From: Paraburkholderia sp. BL21I4N1
Lineage (GTDB): Bacteria > Pseudomonadota > Gammaproteobacteria > Burkholderiales > Burkholderiaceae
NCBI RefSeq assembly: GCF_002973525.1
Contig: NZ_PVEN01000001.1
Coordinates: forward strand, 1,364,001-1,428,000
Reading direction: 5' to 3'
Length of the DNA stretch: 64,000 nucleotides
The translations under genes were made by a program, and so were the position numbers. The notes under the pieces were generated by a model that saw only the letters and a program-made list of their open reading frames with translations, did no database searches and was not told the DNA's origin. Within the stretch, counting starts at the first letter, position 1; each line of letters begins with the position of its first letter. Below, one piece after another: positions 29,010 through 39,278 of this stretch.

Positions 29010-29195
29010 CGCGGCGCCCTGACACGTTTCAACCTGAAGGACGGCGGCATGGCGGGTGCCATTTCCTGAGGCATGCCGCGTCCTTCGCCCACTTCTCGAC
29101 GCGACGCTCACTCGCGGGAATATCGCTTGCTGCCTTCTCTCTGCGCGTTAGACCGGATTCCCCCCGGCACGCCCGAACGCAAGGAGCACATCCCC

Positions 29196-31307
29196 ATGGC
29201 TGGTAAAACGAGTACGCACAAGCCCGCAGCGAAGAACGCGCCGGCAAGCGATCCGAAATCGCAAGACCTCGAACAGTTTCGAGCAAGTCCGCAAGGCGAG
29301 GCGCTGAGAACCAATCAGGGCGTCAAGATCGCCGACAACCAGAACACGCTGCGCGCGGGTCCGCGCGGTCCGTCGTTGCTGGAAGACTTCATCATGCGTG
29401 AGAAGATCACGCACTTCGACCACGAGCGCATTCCGGAGCGCATCGTGCATGCGCGCGGCTCGGCGGCGCACGGCGTGTTTCAGGTCTACGAGTCGATGCG
29501 CGAGTACACCAAGGCCGCATTCCTGCAGGACCCCGGTGTGCAAACACCGGTGTACGTGCGTTTTTCCACGGTGCAGGGTCCGCGCGGATCCGCCGACACC
29601 GTGCGCGACGTGCGCGGTTTCGCGGTGAAGTTCTACACCCAGGAAGGTAATTACGATCTGGTCGGCAATAACATGCCGGTGTTTTTCATTCAGGACGCCA
29701 TCAAGTTTCCCGACTTCGTCCACGCAGTGAAGCCGGAAGCGCCGAATGAAATGCCCACCGGCGGCTCCGCGCACGACACCTTCTGGGACTTCGTGTCGCT
29801 CGTGCCCGAATCCGCGCATATGGTCTTGTGGACCATGTCGGACCGCGCGATTCCGCGCAGCCTGCGCACCATGGAAGGCTTCGGCATTCACACGTTCCGT
29901 TTCGTCAATGCGCAGGGCAAGGGCCGTTTCGTCAAATTCCACTGGCGGCCGGTGCTGGGTTCGTACTCTTTGCTGTGGGACGAGGCGCAGAAACTCGCGG
30001 GCAAGGACCCGGATTTTCATCGGCGGGATTTGTGGGAGGCGATCGAGCGCGGTGCTTTCCCCGAGTTCGAACTCGGCGTGCAGATCGTCGAGGAAGAAGA
30101 CGAGCATGCATTCGACTTCGATCTGCTCGATCCGACCAAGCTGATTCCGGAAGAACGGGTGCCGGTGAAGATCGTCGGCAAGATGACGCTCAATCGCAAT
30201 CCGGACAACTTCTTTGCCGAGACCGAGCAGGTGGCGTTTCATCCGGGGCATGTCGTACCTGGCATCGATTTCTCGAACGACCCGCTACTGCAAGGACGTT
30301 TGTTCTCGTACACGGATACGCAGATCAGCCGGCTGGGCGGTCCGAACTTTCACGAGATTCCGATCAACCGGCCGGTATGCCCGTTCATCAACAATCAGCG
30401 CGACGCGATGCATCGCCAGACGATCAACGTGGGCCAGGCGTCGTACGAACCGAATTCGTTGAGTGACGGCTGGCCGAAGGAAACGGACCCGGCGCCGAGC
30501 GATGGTGGCTTCGAAAGTTATCAGGAGCGCGTGGAGGGCACCAAAATTCGCGTGCGCAGTGAGTCGTTCGCCGATCATTTTTCGCAGGCCGCGCTGTTTT
30601 ACAACAGCATGTCGCCACCCGAGAAGGACCATATCGCCGCCGCCTATCAGTTCGAACTCGGCAAGGTCACCAGGCCGGAGATTCGTGCGCGCGTGGTGAA
30701 CGAGATCCTCGCGAACTTCGACGCGGGACTCGCGGCGACCGTCGCCGAAGGTCTGGGCTTGCCCGCGCCGAAGAAGGGCACGGCGAAGCTGAGCGGTCCC
30801 AAGGATTCTCCGGCCTTGAGTCTGCTGAATCGGGTGAAGCCCGGCATCAAGACGCGCAAGATCGCCTTGCTGGCCGCGCCGGGTTCGGATGGTGCCGCGA
30901 TCAGGAAGCTGCAGCAGGCGCTGCAGGACGAGGGCGCGACGCCCATGCTGATCGCGCCGACGCTCGCACCGATCGACGGCATGGCGCCCGACGCGACGAT
31001 TGCCGGCTTGCCGTCGATCATGTTCGACGCCGTGATCGTCACAGGCGGTGAAGCGGGCGCGAAACGCCTCGCGCAATCGGGCGATGCGCGGCATTTCGTG
31101 CTCGAGGCGTTCAAGCATCTGAAGGCGATTACGGCGCTCGGCGCGGGGCGTGACGTGCTCGCCGCGGCGCAATTGCCGGCCAACGCCGACGGCGTTGCCA
31201 CCGGCGACGACAAGCAGATCGCCGACGTGCTGAAGGCGTTCGTCGCGGCGGCGGAACAGCATCGCGTGTGGTCCCGCGCGGCGCTGGCGGAGACGGTGCC
31301 CGCGTAG
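29196..31307 (+). CDS. katE: Monofunctional heme catalase HPII, large subunit
   Basis: Start ATG at 29196 follows AAGGAG and gives 703 residues, the size of large-subunit clade catalases. Catalytic His is in [15 protein letters not shown] [12 protein letters not shown] and Asn in [12 protein letters not shown]; the heme-ligand tyrosine is in [14 protein letters not shown]. Residues from about 530 form the extra flavodoxin/DJ-1-like C-terminal domain. It decomposes H2O2 in the cytoplasm, usually in stationary phase. It stands alone between the OmpV-like gene and the signalling operon. Confidence 0.95.
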   Translation: MAGKTSTHKPAAKNAPASDPKSQDLEQFRASPQGEALRTNQGVKIADNQNTLRAGPRGPSLLEDFIMREKITHFDHERIPERIVHARGSAAHGVFQVYESMREYTKAAFLQDPGVQTPVYVRFSTVQGPRGSADTVRDVRGFAVKFYTQEGNYDLVGNNMPVFFIQDAIKFPDFVHAVKPEAPNEMPTGGSAHDTFWDFVSLVPESAHMVLWTMSDRAIPRSLRTMEGFGIHTFRFVNAQGKGRFVKFHWRPVLGSYSLLWDEAQKLAGKDPDFHRRDLWEAIERGAFPEFELGVQIVEEEDEHAFDFDLLDPTKLIPEERVPVKIVGKMTLNRNPDNFFAETEQVAFHPGHVVPGIDFSNDPLLQGRLFSYTDTQISRLGGPNFHEIPINRPVCPFINNQRDAMHRQTINVGQASYEPNSLSDGWPKETDPAPSDGGFESYQERVEGTKIRVRSESFADHFSQAALFYNSMSPPEKDHIAAAYQFELGKVTRPEIRARVVNEILANFDAGLAATVAEGLGLPAPKKGTAKLSGPKDSPALSLLNRVKPGIKTRKIALLAAPGSDGAAIRKLQQALQDEGATPMLIAPTLAPIDGMAPDATIAGLPSIMFDAVIVTGGEAGAKRLAQSGDARHFVLEAFKHLKAITALGAGRDVLAAAQLPANADGVATGDDKQIADVLKAFVAAAEQHRVWSRAALAETVPA

Positions 31308-31537
31308 CCGTATTTCGCTTCGTTCGCATGCTTCGCCCGGCCGACCCCGCGTCAGCCGGGCGAACTTGCGTGGATCGGCAACAGCCCCGCCCAGCAAGCC
31401 TGAGCCGTCGTATAACGTCTCAAAAATGGGGGCGTTCCTGTATGATGACGCGGGTCGTTTAACGACACACCGCTCTGCGCGAAAAATCCGAAAAATATTC
31501 CGAATCGACCCGATTCGCCAAGCCGAAGACAGAAAAA

Positions 31538-34500
31538 ATGACCGCATCTCAGGCCGTCGACCAGAATCGTTTTCGCAGCATCATTCGCCGTAACATTGCA
31601 CTGCCTTTAGGTGTCGGCCTGGTCACCATGGCGGTGTTCGTCGGGTTGATCGCCTATCTGGTGTCGACCATGAATTGGGCCGAGCATTCCGAACGCGTGA
31701 TCGGCCAGGCCAACGAAATGCTGCGCCTCGCCGTGGATCGCGAATCGTCCATGCGCGGTTTCCTGATTACGGGCGACGAGAGCTTTCTCGTGCCCTATGA
31801 AACCGGTGGCCCGAAGTTCAAGACGCAGATCGAAATGCTGCAGCAAATGGTGTCGGACAATCCGCCGCAGGTCGTCAAGCTCAAGGAGATCCAGGCGATT
31901 CAGCAGCGCTGGTCGCGCTACGCCGAAGAGATGATCGACGCGCGCCGCCGCAACCAGAACTACGAAGCCGCGGTGTCGAGTGGTCGCGGAAAGATCGAAT
32001 TCGACGAAACCCGCCGCGAATTCGGCGACTTTCTCGATGTCGAATTGCGCTTGCGCCAGGAGCGCGGCGATGCCACCCGGCGCGTCACCACCTCGCTCGT
32101 CAGCGTGTTCCTGCTGTTCAGTCTGGGCGTCAGCGCGCTGCTTGCATGGATGGGCCGCCGCGAATTGCTGAGCCTGTCGTCGACTTACGACGGCGTATTG
32201 CGGCAGCAGTCCGAACAGACCGAAATCTTGCAGGAGCAGGTGTGGCTGCGCTCGGGGCAGCGGTTGCTGGCCGAAAAGGTGGTCGGTCAGACGACCCCGC
32301 AACTGGTGGGCCGCGCGGTGCTCGATTTTCTCGCCCAGTATCTGGACTCCGCCGTCGGCGCGCTTTACGTGCGCGACCGCCAGCATGGCACGCTGCGCCG
32401 GATCGCCGCCTATGGTTTCAGCCGCGAAAGCGAGCAGGGTAGCGCGCGCAATTTCCAGGACGGCGAAACACTGATCGGCCAGGCGGCCGCCGCGCACCGC
32501 ACGCTGGTGTTGCGCGACGTGCCGGACAATTACGTGCAGGTCGTGTCGGCCACCGGTAAGAGCGCGCCGAAAAATCTTCTCATCATGCCGATCGTCAACG
32601 ACGGGCAGGTGAACGGCGTCGTCGAACTGGGCTTTATTCGCGAGTTGACCGTGCGCGATCAGGAGTTCATGGAGTTGATCGGCAACGCGCTCGGCGACTT
32701 CGTCGAGGCCGCGTTGTATCGCGAACGGCTGCAGGATGCGCTGGCGGAAACCCAGCAGCTAAACGAAGAGTTGCAGGTCCAGCAGGAAGAATTGCGCGTC
32801 TCGAACGAAGGGCTCGAAGAGCGCGGCCGCGCGTTGATGGAATCGCAAGTACGGCTCGAAGCGCAGCAGGCCGAACTCGAACAGACCAACGTGCAACTCG
32901 AAGAATATGCGCAACGTCTCGAGCGGCAGAAGTCGGACCTGTTGCGCGCGCAAGACGACCTCGCGGCCAACGCGGAACGCCTCGAACAGTCGAGCCGGTA
33001 CAAGTCCGAGTTTCTCGCCAACATGTCGCACGAACTGCGCACGCCGCTGAATAGTTCGCTGATTCTCGCCAAGCTGTTGCAGCAGAACCGTACCGGTAAT
33101 CTGAGCGACGAGCAGGTGCGCTACGCGGAAACAATTCATGCGTCCAATAGCGATCTGCTGGTGCTGATCAACGACATTCTCGATCTGTCGAAGGTGGAAG
33201 CCGGTCAGGTCACGGTCGAACTCGAAACCGTGTCGATCGACGCGACGCTGCAGTCGCTGGAAGAAATGTTCAAGCCGCTGGCGGCCGCCAAACATTTGCG
33301 ACTCAACTTCGAACGTGCGCCGGGCACGCCCGATACCTTCGTCACCGACGGTCAGCGGGTCACGCAGATTCTGCGCAATCTGCTGTCGAACGCGGTGAAG
33401 TTCACCGAGCGGGGCGAGGTGGCGCTGTCGATCGCGCCGTCGCACGACAACATGCTGCGCATCGACGTGCGCGATTCCGGCATCGGCATTGCGGCGGACA
33501 AGCTGGAGATGATTTTCGAAGCGTTCCAGCAGGCCGATGGGTCCACCAGCCGTCAATACGGCGGCAGCGGTCTTGGCTTGTCGATCTCGCGCGAGTTTTC
33601 GCGTTTGCTGGGCGGCCGGATCACCGTGGCGAGCGACGTCGGCAAGGGCAGTGTGTTCACGCTGTGGCTGCCGGTGGATGGCGAAGCGGCGCTCGCGGAG
33701 GGGCATGACACGCCGACGACGTCGGCATCGGCATTCGCGCCTGCGCAGGCTGTCGCACCGGCGGCCGCCGCGACAGCCGCAACGGCCCGGACCGCCGCAA
33801 CGGAAGCCGAGCCGCTACTCGTGCGCAATCCGTCGAGCCTCACCCAGACTACCGTCATCACGCCCGCCAACGGCCTCAGCACGGGCGACGCGTCTGAAAC
33901 GACCGGCGGCGAGATCGCCGACGACCGCGACAACCGCACGCGTGCCGGCCGCCTGATCGTCGCGGTCGAAGACGATCTCGCGTTCGCCGAAATCCTGCGC
34001 GATCTGACGCACGAACTCGACTTCGATTTCGTCCACGCCAGCAGTGCGGCGAGCGGCCTTGCGCTGGTACGGGACATGCGTCCGGCGGCGGTGTTGCTCG
34101 ACGTCGGTCTGCCGGACCGCTCCGGCCTGACCGTGCTGGAATGGTTGAAGAACGATCCGCTCACGCGTCACATTCCAATTCACATCGTCTCGGCCACGGA
34201 CCACGCCGACAAGGCGCTGCATCTCGGTGCGATCGGCTATACGCTCAAACCGACCGCGCGCAGCACGATGGAGGCCGCCATTCGCCGTCTGGAGGCGCGC
34301 CTCCAGCAGCGCCTCAAACGCGTGCTGGTGATCGAGGACGACGGCCCCATGCGCGAAAGCATCCGCGCGTTGCTGCAAAGCGAAAACACCGAGATCGTCG
34401 CGGTCGCCACGCTCGCCGAAGCGTTGGACTATCTGACGAAGTTCAGCTTCGACTGCGTGGTGACCGATCTCGCGCTGCCCGACGGCACCGGCTACGATCT

Positions 34501-35122
34501 GCTCGAACGGCTCGCCGCGAACACCGCGCATGCCGCGCTGCCGGTGATCGTCTACACGGGCCGCATGCTGTCCGACGAGGAAGAGCACCGCCTGCGCCGC
34601 TATTCGAAATCCATCATCATCAAGGGCGCGAAGTCGCCCGAGCGTCTGCTCGACGAAGTGACGCTATTCCTGCATAGCGTGGAGTCGTCGCTGGCGCCGG
34701 AGCAGCAGCGCATGCTACGCACCGTGCGGCAGCGCGACAACGCGTTCGAAGGCCGCACGATCCTGCTGGCCGAAGACGACGTGCGCAATATTTTCGCGCT
34801 CTCGCACGTGCTGGAGCCGCTCGGTGCGAAACTGCAGATCGCACGCAACGGACGCGAGGCGCTCGAAGCGCTGGAGAACGGCCCCGAAGTGCATCTGATC
34901 CTGATGGACATCATGATGCCGGAGATGGACGGACTGACCGCAATGGGCGAGATTCGCCGTAATGCGCGTTTCGCCCATCTGCCGATCATCGCGCTGACGG
35001 CCAAGGCCATGGCGAACGACCGCACCCGCTGTCTCGAAGCCGGCGCGGACGACTACGTGTCCAAGCCGATCGACGTGGACAAGCTGGTCGCGCTGTGCCG
35101 CGTCTGGCTGCGTCAACGGTAG
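31538..35122 (+). CDS. Hybrid sensor histidine kinase, CHASE3-GAF-HisKA-HATPase-REC-REC-REC
   Basis: The 1194-residue protein has transmembrane segments near residues 20-45 and 185-205 flanking a CHASE3 sensor, then a GAF domain (about 240-395) and a Glu/Gln-rich coiled coil to about 495. The kinase core has phospho-His in FLANMSHELRTPLN and ATP-binding motifs DSGIGI and GGSGLGLSIS. An Ala/Thr-rich linker leads to three receivers: about 808 (phospho-Asp in LLDVGLP), 928 (VVTDLALPDG) and 1070 (LMDIMMPEMDG). It is the first gene of an operon with cheR, cheB and a second kinase. The signal is unknown. Confidence 0.93.
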   Translation: MTASQAVDQNRFRSIIRRNIALPLGVGLVTMAVFVGLIAYLVSTMNWAEHSERVIGQANEMLRLAVDRESSMRGFLITGDESFLVPYETGGPKFKTQIEMLQQMVSDNPPQVVKLKEIQAIQQRWSRYAEEMIDARRRNQNYEAAVSSGRGKIEFDETRREFGDFLDVELRLRQERGDATRRVTTSLVSVFLLFSLGVSALLAWMGRRELLSLSSTYDGVLRQQSEQTEILQEQVWLRSGQRLLAEKVVGQTTPQLVGRAVLDFLAQYLDSAVGALYVRDRQHGTLRRIAAYGFSRESEQGSARNFQDGETLIGQAAAAHRTLVLRDVPDNYVQVVSATGKSAPKNLLIMPIVNDGQVNGVVELGFIRELTVRDQEFMELIGNALGDFVEAALYRERLQDALAETQQLNEELQVQQEELRVSNEGLEERGRALMESQVRLEAQQAELEQTNVQLEEYAQRLERQKSDLLRAQDDLAANAERLEQSSRYKSEFLANMSHELRTPLNSSLILAKLLQQNRTGNLSDEQVRYAETIHASNSDLLVLINDILDLSKVEAGQVTVELETVSIDATLQSLEEMFKPLAAAKHLRLNFERAPGTPDTFVTDGQRVTQILRNLLSNAVKFTERGEVALSIAPSHDNMLRIDVRDSGIGIAADKLEMIFEAFQQADGSTSRQYGGSGLGLSISREFSRLLGGRITVASDVGKGSVFTLWLPVDGEAALAEGHDTPTTSASAFAPAQAVAPAAAATAATARTAATEAEPLLVRNPSSLTQTTVITPANGLSTGDASETTGGEIADDRDNRTRAGRLIVAVEDDLAFAEILRDLTHELDFDFVHASSAASGLALVRDMRPAAVLLDVGLPDRSGLTVLEWLKNDPLTRHIPIHIVSATDHADKALHLGAIGYTLKPTARSTMEAAIRRLEARLQQRLKRVLVIEDDGPMRESIRALLQSENTEIVAVATLAEALDYLTKFSFDCVVTDLALPDGTGYDLLERLAANTAHAALPVIVYTGRMLSDEEEHRLRRYSKSIIIKGAKSPERLLDEVTLFLHSVESSLAPEQQRMLRTVRQRDNAFEGRTILLAEDDVRNIFALSHVLEPLGAKLQIARNGREALEALENGPEVHLILMDIMMPEMDGLTAMGEIRRNARFAHLPIIALTAKAMANDRTRCLEAGADDYVSKPIDVDKLVALCRVWLRQR

Positions 35123-35167
35123 TCGCGGGAATCCGATAAACCAGTCTGAACGGATGAGCCTGAACGA

Positions 35168-36013
35168 ATGAGTGGGTCTGAATTCGACGCGCCGCAACGC
35201 ATCAGCGATTTCGACATCGAGTTGAAATTGCTGCTGGAGGCGATTTACCTCAAATATCAGCACGATTTTCGCCACTACGCGATGTCGTCGCTGCGCCGCC
35301 GGCTATCGCAGGCGCTGGAGGAATTCGGCCTGAAGACGCTGTCGCAGTTGCAGGATCGCATCATGCGTCACGGTGACGAATTTTCGCGGTTGTTCCAGTA
35401 CCTGACGGTGCAGGTCAGCGACATGTTTCGCGATCCCGCGTATTTTCTGGCGCTGCGCGAGCATGTGCTGCCGCGTTTGCGCACGTATCCGTCGATCAAG
35501 GTGTGGGTGGCGGGCTGCAGCACCGGCGAGGAACTCTGGTCGCTGAAAATCCTGTTCGACGAAGAGGGGTTGACCGAGCGGACGCTGTTCTACGCAACCG
35601 ACATCAATCCGGACGCGCTCGCGCGCGCCGAGTCCGGCATCTACGCACTCGACCGGATTCAGGGCTTCACGCAAAACTATCTGGCGGCGGGCGGCAAGCG
35701 TTCGTTGTCCGATTACTATCACGCAGCTTATGGCGGCGCGCGCTTTGCCGGCTCGCTGAAGGATCGCGTGGTGTTCGCGGACCACAGCCTCTCGACCGAC
35801 GAAGTCTTTCTCGAAGCACACCTCGTGTCGTGCCGCAACGTGCTGATCTATTTCGATCGCGGCCTGCAGGATCGCGCACTGGGGCTGTTCGAAAACGCGT
35901 TGGTGCGGCGCGGTTTTCTCGGCCTGGGCAGCAAGGAAAGTTTGCGGTTTTCCCGTCATTACGAAGCGTTCGACGAGTTTCGTTCGAGCGAACGCATTTA
36001 TCAGAAGCGCTAG
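35168..36013 (+). CDS. cheR: CheR-type protein glutamate methyltransferase
   Basis: The 281-residue protein has the small CheR N-terminal helical domain and the SAM-dependent domain with VWVAGCSTGEELWSL (SAM loop), YATDINPDAL and SCRNVLIYFD. It would methylate glutamate side chains on receptor-like coiled-coil proteins. There is no chemoreceptor in this operon, and the most likely substrates are the adjacent hybrid kinases. It is 45 bp downstream of the hybrid kinase gene and followed 6 bp later by cheB. Confidence 0.9.
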   Translation: MSGSEFDAPQRISDFDIELKLLLEAIYLKYQHDFRHYAMSSLRRRLSQALEEFGLKTLSQLQDRIMRHGDEFSRLFQYLTVQVSDMFRDPAYFLALREHVLPRLRTYPSIKVWVAGCSTGEELWSLKILFDEEGLTERTLFYATDINPDALARAESGIYALDRIQGFTQNYLAAGGKRSLSDYYHAAYGGARFAGSLKDRVVFADHSLSTDEVFLEAHLVSCRNVLIYFDRGLQDRALGLFENALVRRGFLGLGSKESLRFSRHYEAFDEFRSSERIYQKR

Positions 36014-36019
36014 GCCGTC

Positions 36020-36649
36020 ATGTCAGGCTCAACCGTTCAGCCCGCTACCGCTGCCGCCCACCCAGGCGCGGCCGGGTCGCGCGCGTACGAGCTCGTGGTG
36101 ATCGGCGGCTCGGCGGGCGGGATCGAAGTGCTGAACGTGCTGCTCGGCGCCTTGCCCGCGGACTTTGCGGCGGCGGTGATGATCGTCACGCATTTGCCGC
36201 CCGATTCGCCGAGCTATCTGGTGCCCGCGTTCGCGCACCGCTGCGCGTTGCCGGTGCTCGAACCCGATGCCGGCGAACGGATTTTGCCGGGCCGCGTGCA
36301 CGTCGCGCCGCCCGGTTATCACATGCTGGTGGAAGTCGATCGCACCGTGGCGCTCTCCACCGATGCCGCCGTACGCTTTTCGCGGCCTTCGATCGACGTG
36401 TTGTTCGAGTCGGCGGCGGCGGTATGCGGCGAACGTCTGCTGGCGATTCTGCTGTCCGGCGCCAACGACGACGGCACACAAGGTTTGAAGCGCGTGCGCG
36501 CGTTCGGTGGAACCACCTGGGTGCAGGCGCCGGACACCGCCAGTTCGCCCGAAATGCCGCGCGCCGCGATAGAAACCGGCGTGGCCGATTACATTTACAC
36601 TCCCGAAACCATGGCGCTGCGGCTTGCCGCATTGCCGGCCTCTCTCTGA
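36020..36649 (+). CDS. cheB: Stand-alone CheB-type methylesterase (no receiver domain)
   Basis: The 209-residue protein consists of the CheB catalytic domain only: the Ser nucleophile in VIGGSAGGIEVL, the His in THLPPDSPSYL and the Asp in LSGANDDGTQG. Classical CheB carries an N-terminal receiver that controls it; here that domain is missing, so activity may be set by partner kinases in trans. It probably counteracts the CheR encoded immediately upstream and is itself 9 bp from the following REC-kinase gene. Confidence 0.9.
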   Translation: MSGSTVQPATAAAHPGAAGSRAYELVVIGGSAGGIEVLNVLLGALPADFAAAVMIVTHLPPDSPSYLVPAFAHRCALPVLEPDAGERILPGRVHVAPPGYHMLVEVDRTVALSTDAAVRFSRPSIDVLFESAAAVCGERLLAILLSGANDDGTQGLKRVRAFGGTTWVQAPDTASSPEMPRAAIETGVADYIYTPETMALRLAALPASL

Positions 36650-36658
36650 CCCGATGCC

Positions 36659-37786
36659 ATGACGAACTCACCTGTCAACATTCTGATCGTCGACGACATC
36701 GTCCACAACATCACCGCGCTCGAAGCGTTGCTGGCGCGGCCGGACGTGCATGTGCTGGTGGCGGACTCGGGCACCGCCGCGCTCGATCTGCTGCTCAAGC
36801 ACGAAGTCGCGCTGGCGATTCTCGACGTCAACATGCCCGGCATGAACGGCTTCGAACTCGCGGCGCTGATGCGCGGCAGTCCGCGCACGTCGCATGTGCC
36901 GATCATCTTTCTGACGGCAACCGCGCAGGACGCTTCGCGCACGTTTCGCGGCTACGAGGCCGGCGCGGTCGACTTCCTGTACAAGCCGTTCGATCCGCGC
37001 ATCCTGCAGTCCAAGGTTGACGTGTTCGTGCAGCTCGAACAGCAGAAACGTCAGCTCGCGGCGCAGCTCGTCACGACACGGCAAATGCTCGAAGCCAACG
37101 AAATGCTGATGGCGGTACTGAGCCACGATTTGCGTACGCCGCTCGGCGCGGTGCTGGCGTCGGCGGAATATCTGATGCGCACCGCGGCCGACGAACAATC
37201 GGTCACCGTCGCCGCGCGCGTGAAGAACAGTTCGCTGCGCATGGCGCGGATGGTCGATCAACTGCTCAATCTGGCGCGTCTGCAAGGCGGGCGGCTACCG
37301 TTGCAGCCGCGTTCGATCGAACTGGCCACACTGTGCCGCTCGGTGATCGACGAGTTTGCTTCGCGCGAGAACGGCAAGCGCATCGTGTTTGCGAGCAGCG
37401 GCAATACCGGCGGCGCGTGGGATACGGATCTGGTGTGGCAAGCCGTGTCGAACCTGGTCAGCAATGCGCTGCATCATGGCGCGGCGGGCGGCGATATCGG
37501 CGTCGAGGTGGATGGCGAGGCGGTGGATTCCGTGCGTCTGAAAGTGTCCAATCGCGGCACGATTCCGATGGAAGTCTTTCCCCATCTGTTCAAGGCGTTC
37601 GGGCCGAATACCAGCGGCGCGCGTTCGCGCGAAGGTCTGGGGCTCGGCCTGCATATCGTGCAGGAGATTGCGCGGATGCACGGCGGCAACGTCAGCGTGA
37701 ATTCGGATGAAGCGATGGGCACGGTGTTCACGATCGAACTGCCGCGTATGGTGACCTTGCAGCGTGGGTCGTTTACACGCAAGTGA
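36659..37786 (+). CDS. Response regulator-histidine kinase hybrid (REC-HisKA-HATPase)
   Basis: The 375-residue soluble protein has an N-terminal receiver (phospho-Asp in ILDVNMPGMNGFE, Lys in LYKPFDPR) followed by a kinase with phospho-His in LMAVLSHDLRTPLG and ATP-binding GLGLGLHIVQEIA. It would receive a phosphate from the large hybrid kinase or modulate its own kinase through the REC domain. It is the last gene of the hybrid kinase-cheR-cheB operon. Confidence 0.9.
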   Translation: MTNSPVNILIVDDIVHNITALEALLARPDVHVLVADSGTAALDLLLKHEVALAILDVNMPGMNGFELAALMRGSPRTSHVPIIFLTATAQDASRTFRGYEAGAVDFLYKPFDPRILQSKVDVFVQLEQQKRQLAAQLVTTRQMLEANEMLMAVLSHDLRTPLGAVLASAEYLMRTAADEQSVTVAARVKNSSLRMARMVDQLLNLARLQGGRLPLQPRSIELATLCRSVIDEFASRENGKRIVFASSGNTGGAWDTDLVWQAVSNLVSNALHHGAAGGDIGVEVDGEAVDSVRLKVSNRGTIPMEVFPHLFKAFGPNTSGARSREGLGLGLHIVQEIARMHGGNVSVNSDEAMGTVFTIELPRMVTLQRGSFTRK

Positions 37787-37796
37787 TGCACGAGTC

Positions 37797-38339
37797 ATGC
37801 GCGCTCCCCGAGACCGTCCTGCCCAGCCGCTTGCCTCGTCGCCCGCGCCGGCCGGTGCCGATGCGCTGCAGGACCCAGCCTTGCTGCGCCGCCTGCTACG
37901 CGCCAAGGACCGCATGGACGCTGCCTCGCACGAGGCCTGGCCCGTCAAGCGACTGGCTGAGGTCAGCGGCGTTTCCGAAGCCCATTTCGCGCGTTCCTTC
38001 AAACGGGCCTTCGGCGTTCCGCCGCATCGGTATCTGTTGACGCGGCGCATCGAGCAGGCCACCACGTTGTTGCGCGACACCGATCTCAGCATCACGACGA
38101 TCGCCTTCGCGACCGGCTGGGAAAGCCTGGGCACGTTCGGCCGCATCTTTCGCGACGTTACCGGTAAAAGTCCCGGCGCCATGCGTGTCGACGCGCGAGC
38201 CGATATGCCGCAACTCGAGCGTGTGCCGGCCTGCGTGCTGAAAGCCGCGCAACGCCCGGATCTCAACATCGCAGTTTTGGAGAAGCGCCGCCGCGTCGCC
38301 GACGATACAGTCCCCTCATCAACCAGGGAGGCGTTATGA
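37797..38339 (+). CDS. AraC-family regulator, DNA-binding domain only
   Basis: The 180-residue protein has two helix-turn-helices (WPVKRLAEVSGVSEAHFARS and ITTIAFATGWESLGTFGRIF) and a short N-terminal tail, so it lacks a sensor domain. The ATG at 37797 avoids overlap with the preceding kinase gene; an in-frame start at 37764 exists. Its end overlaps the VOC-protein start (ATGA at 38336), so the two are translationally coupled. The regulated partner is probably the VOC gene itself. Confidence 0.83.
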   Translation: MRAPRDRPAQPLASSPAPAGADALQDPALLRRLLRAKDRMDAASHEAWPVKRLAEVSGVSEAHFARSFKRAFGVPPHRYLLTRRIEQATTLLRDTDLSITTIAFATGWESLGTFGRIFRDVTGKSPGAMRVDARADMPQLERVPACVLKAAQRPDLNIAVLEKRRRVADDTVPSSTREAL

Positions 38340-38752
38340 GTCAAGGTGTCAATGTGGTGGGTTTGTACGTCGATAATCAGGACGAGGCGCTGACGTTCTA
38401 CGTCGATAAGCTCGGCTTCAAGGTGCATACGGACGTGCGCAACGGTGCGTATCGCTGGCTCACGGTGCAGCATCCGGATCAGCCTTCGTTCCAGCTCGGT
38501 CTGTTCGTTCCCGGTCCGCCCGTTCACGACGAGGCGACCGCACAAACGCTGCGGGCGATGGTCGCGAAAGGGGCGATGCCGGCGCTGGTGCTCTCCGTGG
38601 ATGACTGTCGCGCCACTTACGCAAGGCTGAAAGAGCGCGGCGTGGAGTTCACCCAGGAGCCGGTGGAGCGGTACGGTAGTGTGGATGCGGGGTTTCGCGA
38701 TCCGGCCGGAAACGGCTGGAAGATGATTCAGGCGCCGGCAGGTTCGAAGTAA
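38336..38752 (+). CDS. VOC (glyoxalase/bleomycin-resistance) family protein
   Basis: The 138-residue protein is of the compact VOC type: VVGLYVDNQDEALTFYVDKL at the start, a His/Glu-containing metal-site region and FRDPAGNGWKMIQAP at the end. It could be a lactoylglutathione lyase-like enzyme or a binding protein. GGGAGG (38326) precedes the ATG, and it overlaps the AraC gene by 4 bp, so it probably belongs to one operon with it. Confidence 0.86.
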   Translation: MSQGVNVVGLYVDNQDEALTFYVDKLGFKVHTDVRNGAYRWLTVQHPDQPSFQLGLFVPGPPVHDEATAQTLRAMVAKGAMPALVLSVDDCRATYARLKERGVEFTQEPVERYGSVDAGFRDPAGNGWKMIQAPAGSK

Positions 38753-38914
38753 TCCACCGTGAGTGGCCGGCGTGGAGTGGGGTGATGCCGGCCGGCATCA
38801 CTTGCACCAGGTCTGCGCCCAATCGCCATATCGTGTCGTGTCCGCGGAGCAAATTGAAAGCCGCAATGAGTCGTTTAGATATCTAGGGGTTGTTACCGCA
38901 AGAGGAGCGTTTCG

Positions 38915-39229
38915 ATGATCACGGTTATCACGTCGTTCAAGTTGTCGGAGCCGATCACACGCGAAGAGGCGCGGCGTCTTTTCCTGAGTAAGGCCTCGCG
39001 ATATAGAGGCGTGCCCGGCCTTCTGCGTAAGTGCTATATCTTGTCGGAAGACGGAAGCACCGCCGGTGGCGTCTATCTCTGGCGCTCGCGCGCCGAAGCG
39101 GAGACGATGTACACCGAGAACTGGAAAGTACTGGCGCAGGAGACCTACGGCGCGGTTCCTTCGGTCACGTACTTTGATAGCCCTGTCGTGGTCGATAACG
39201 TGATCGACGAGATCCTCTCGGATGAATAG
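38915..39229 (+). CDS. YdhR-like putative monooxygenase (dimeric ferredoxin-like fold)
   Basis: The 104-residue protein matches the YdhR family: ITVITSFKLSEPITREEARR at the start, PGLLRKCYILSEDGSTAGGVYLWRSR in the middle and a C-terminal SVTYFDSPVVVDN. Family members are small dimers in the alpha/beta-barrel superfamily with proposed monooxygenase activity. AGAGGAGCG precedes the ATG. It ends just before the HAD gene, which may be co-transcribed. Confidence 0.8.
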   Translation: MITVITSFKLSEPITREEARRLFLSKASRYRGVPGLLRKCYILSEDGSTAGGVYLWRSRAEAETMYTENWKVLAQETYGAVPSVTYFDSPVVVDNVIDEILSDE

Positions 39230-39278
39230 GTCGCGGCTTTCGACGCAGCTATCTGAACCCCAAACCAGGAGCTTCTTA

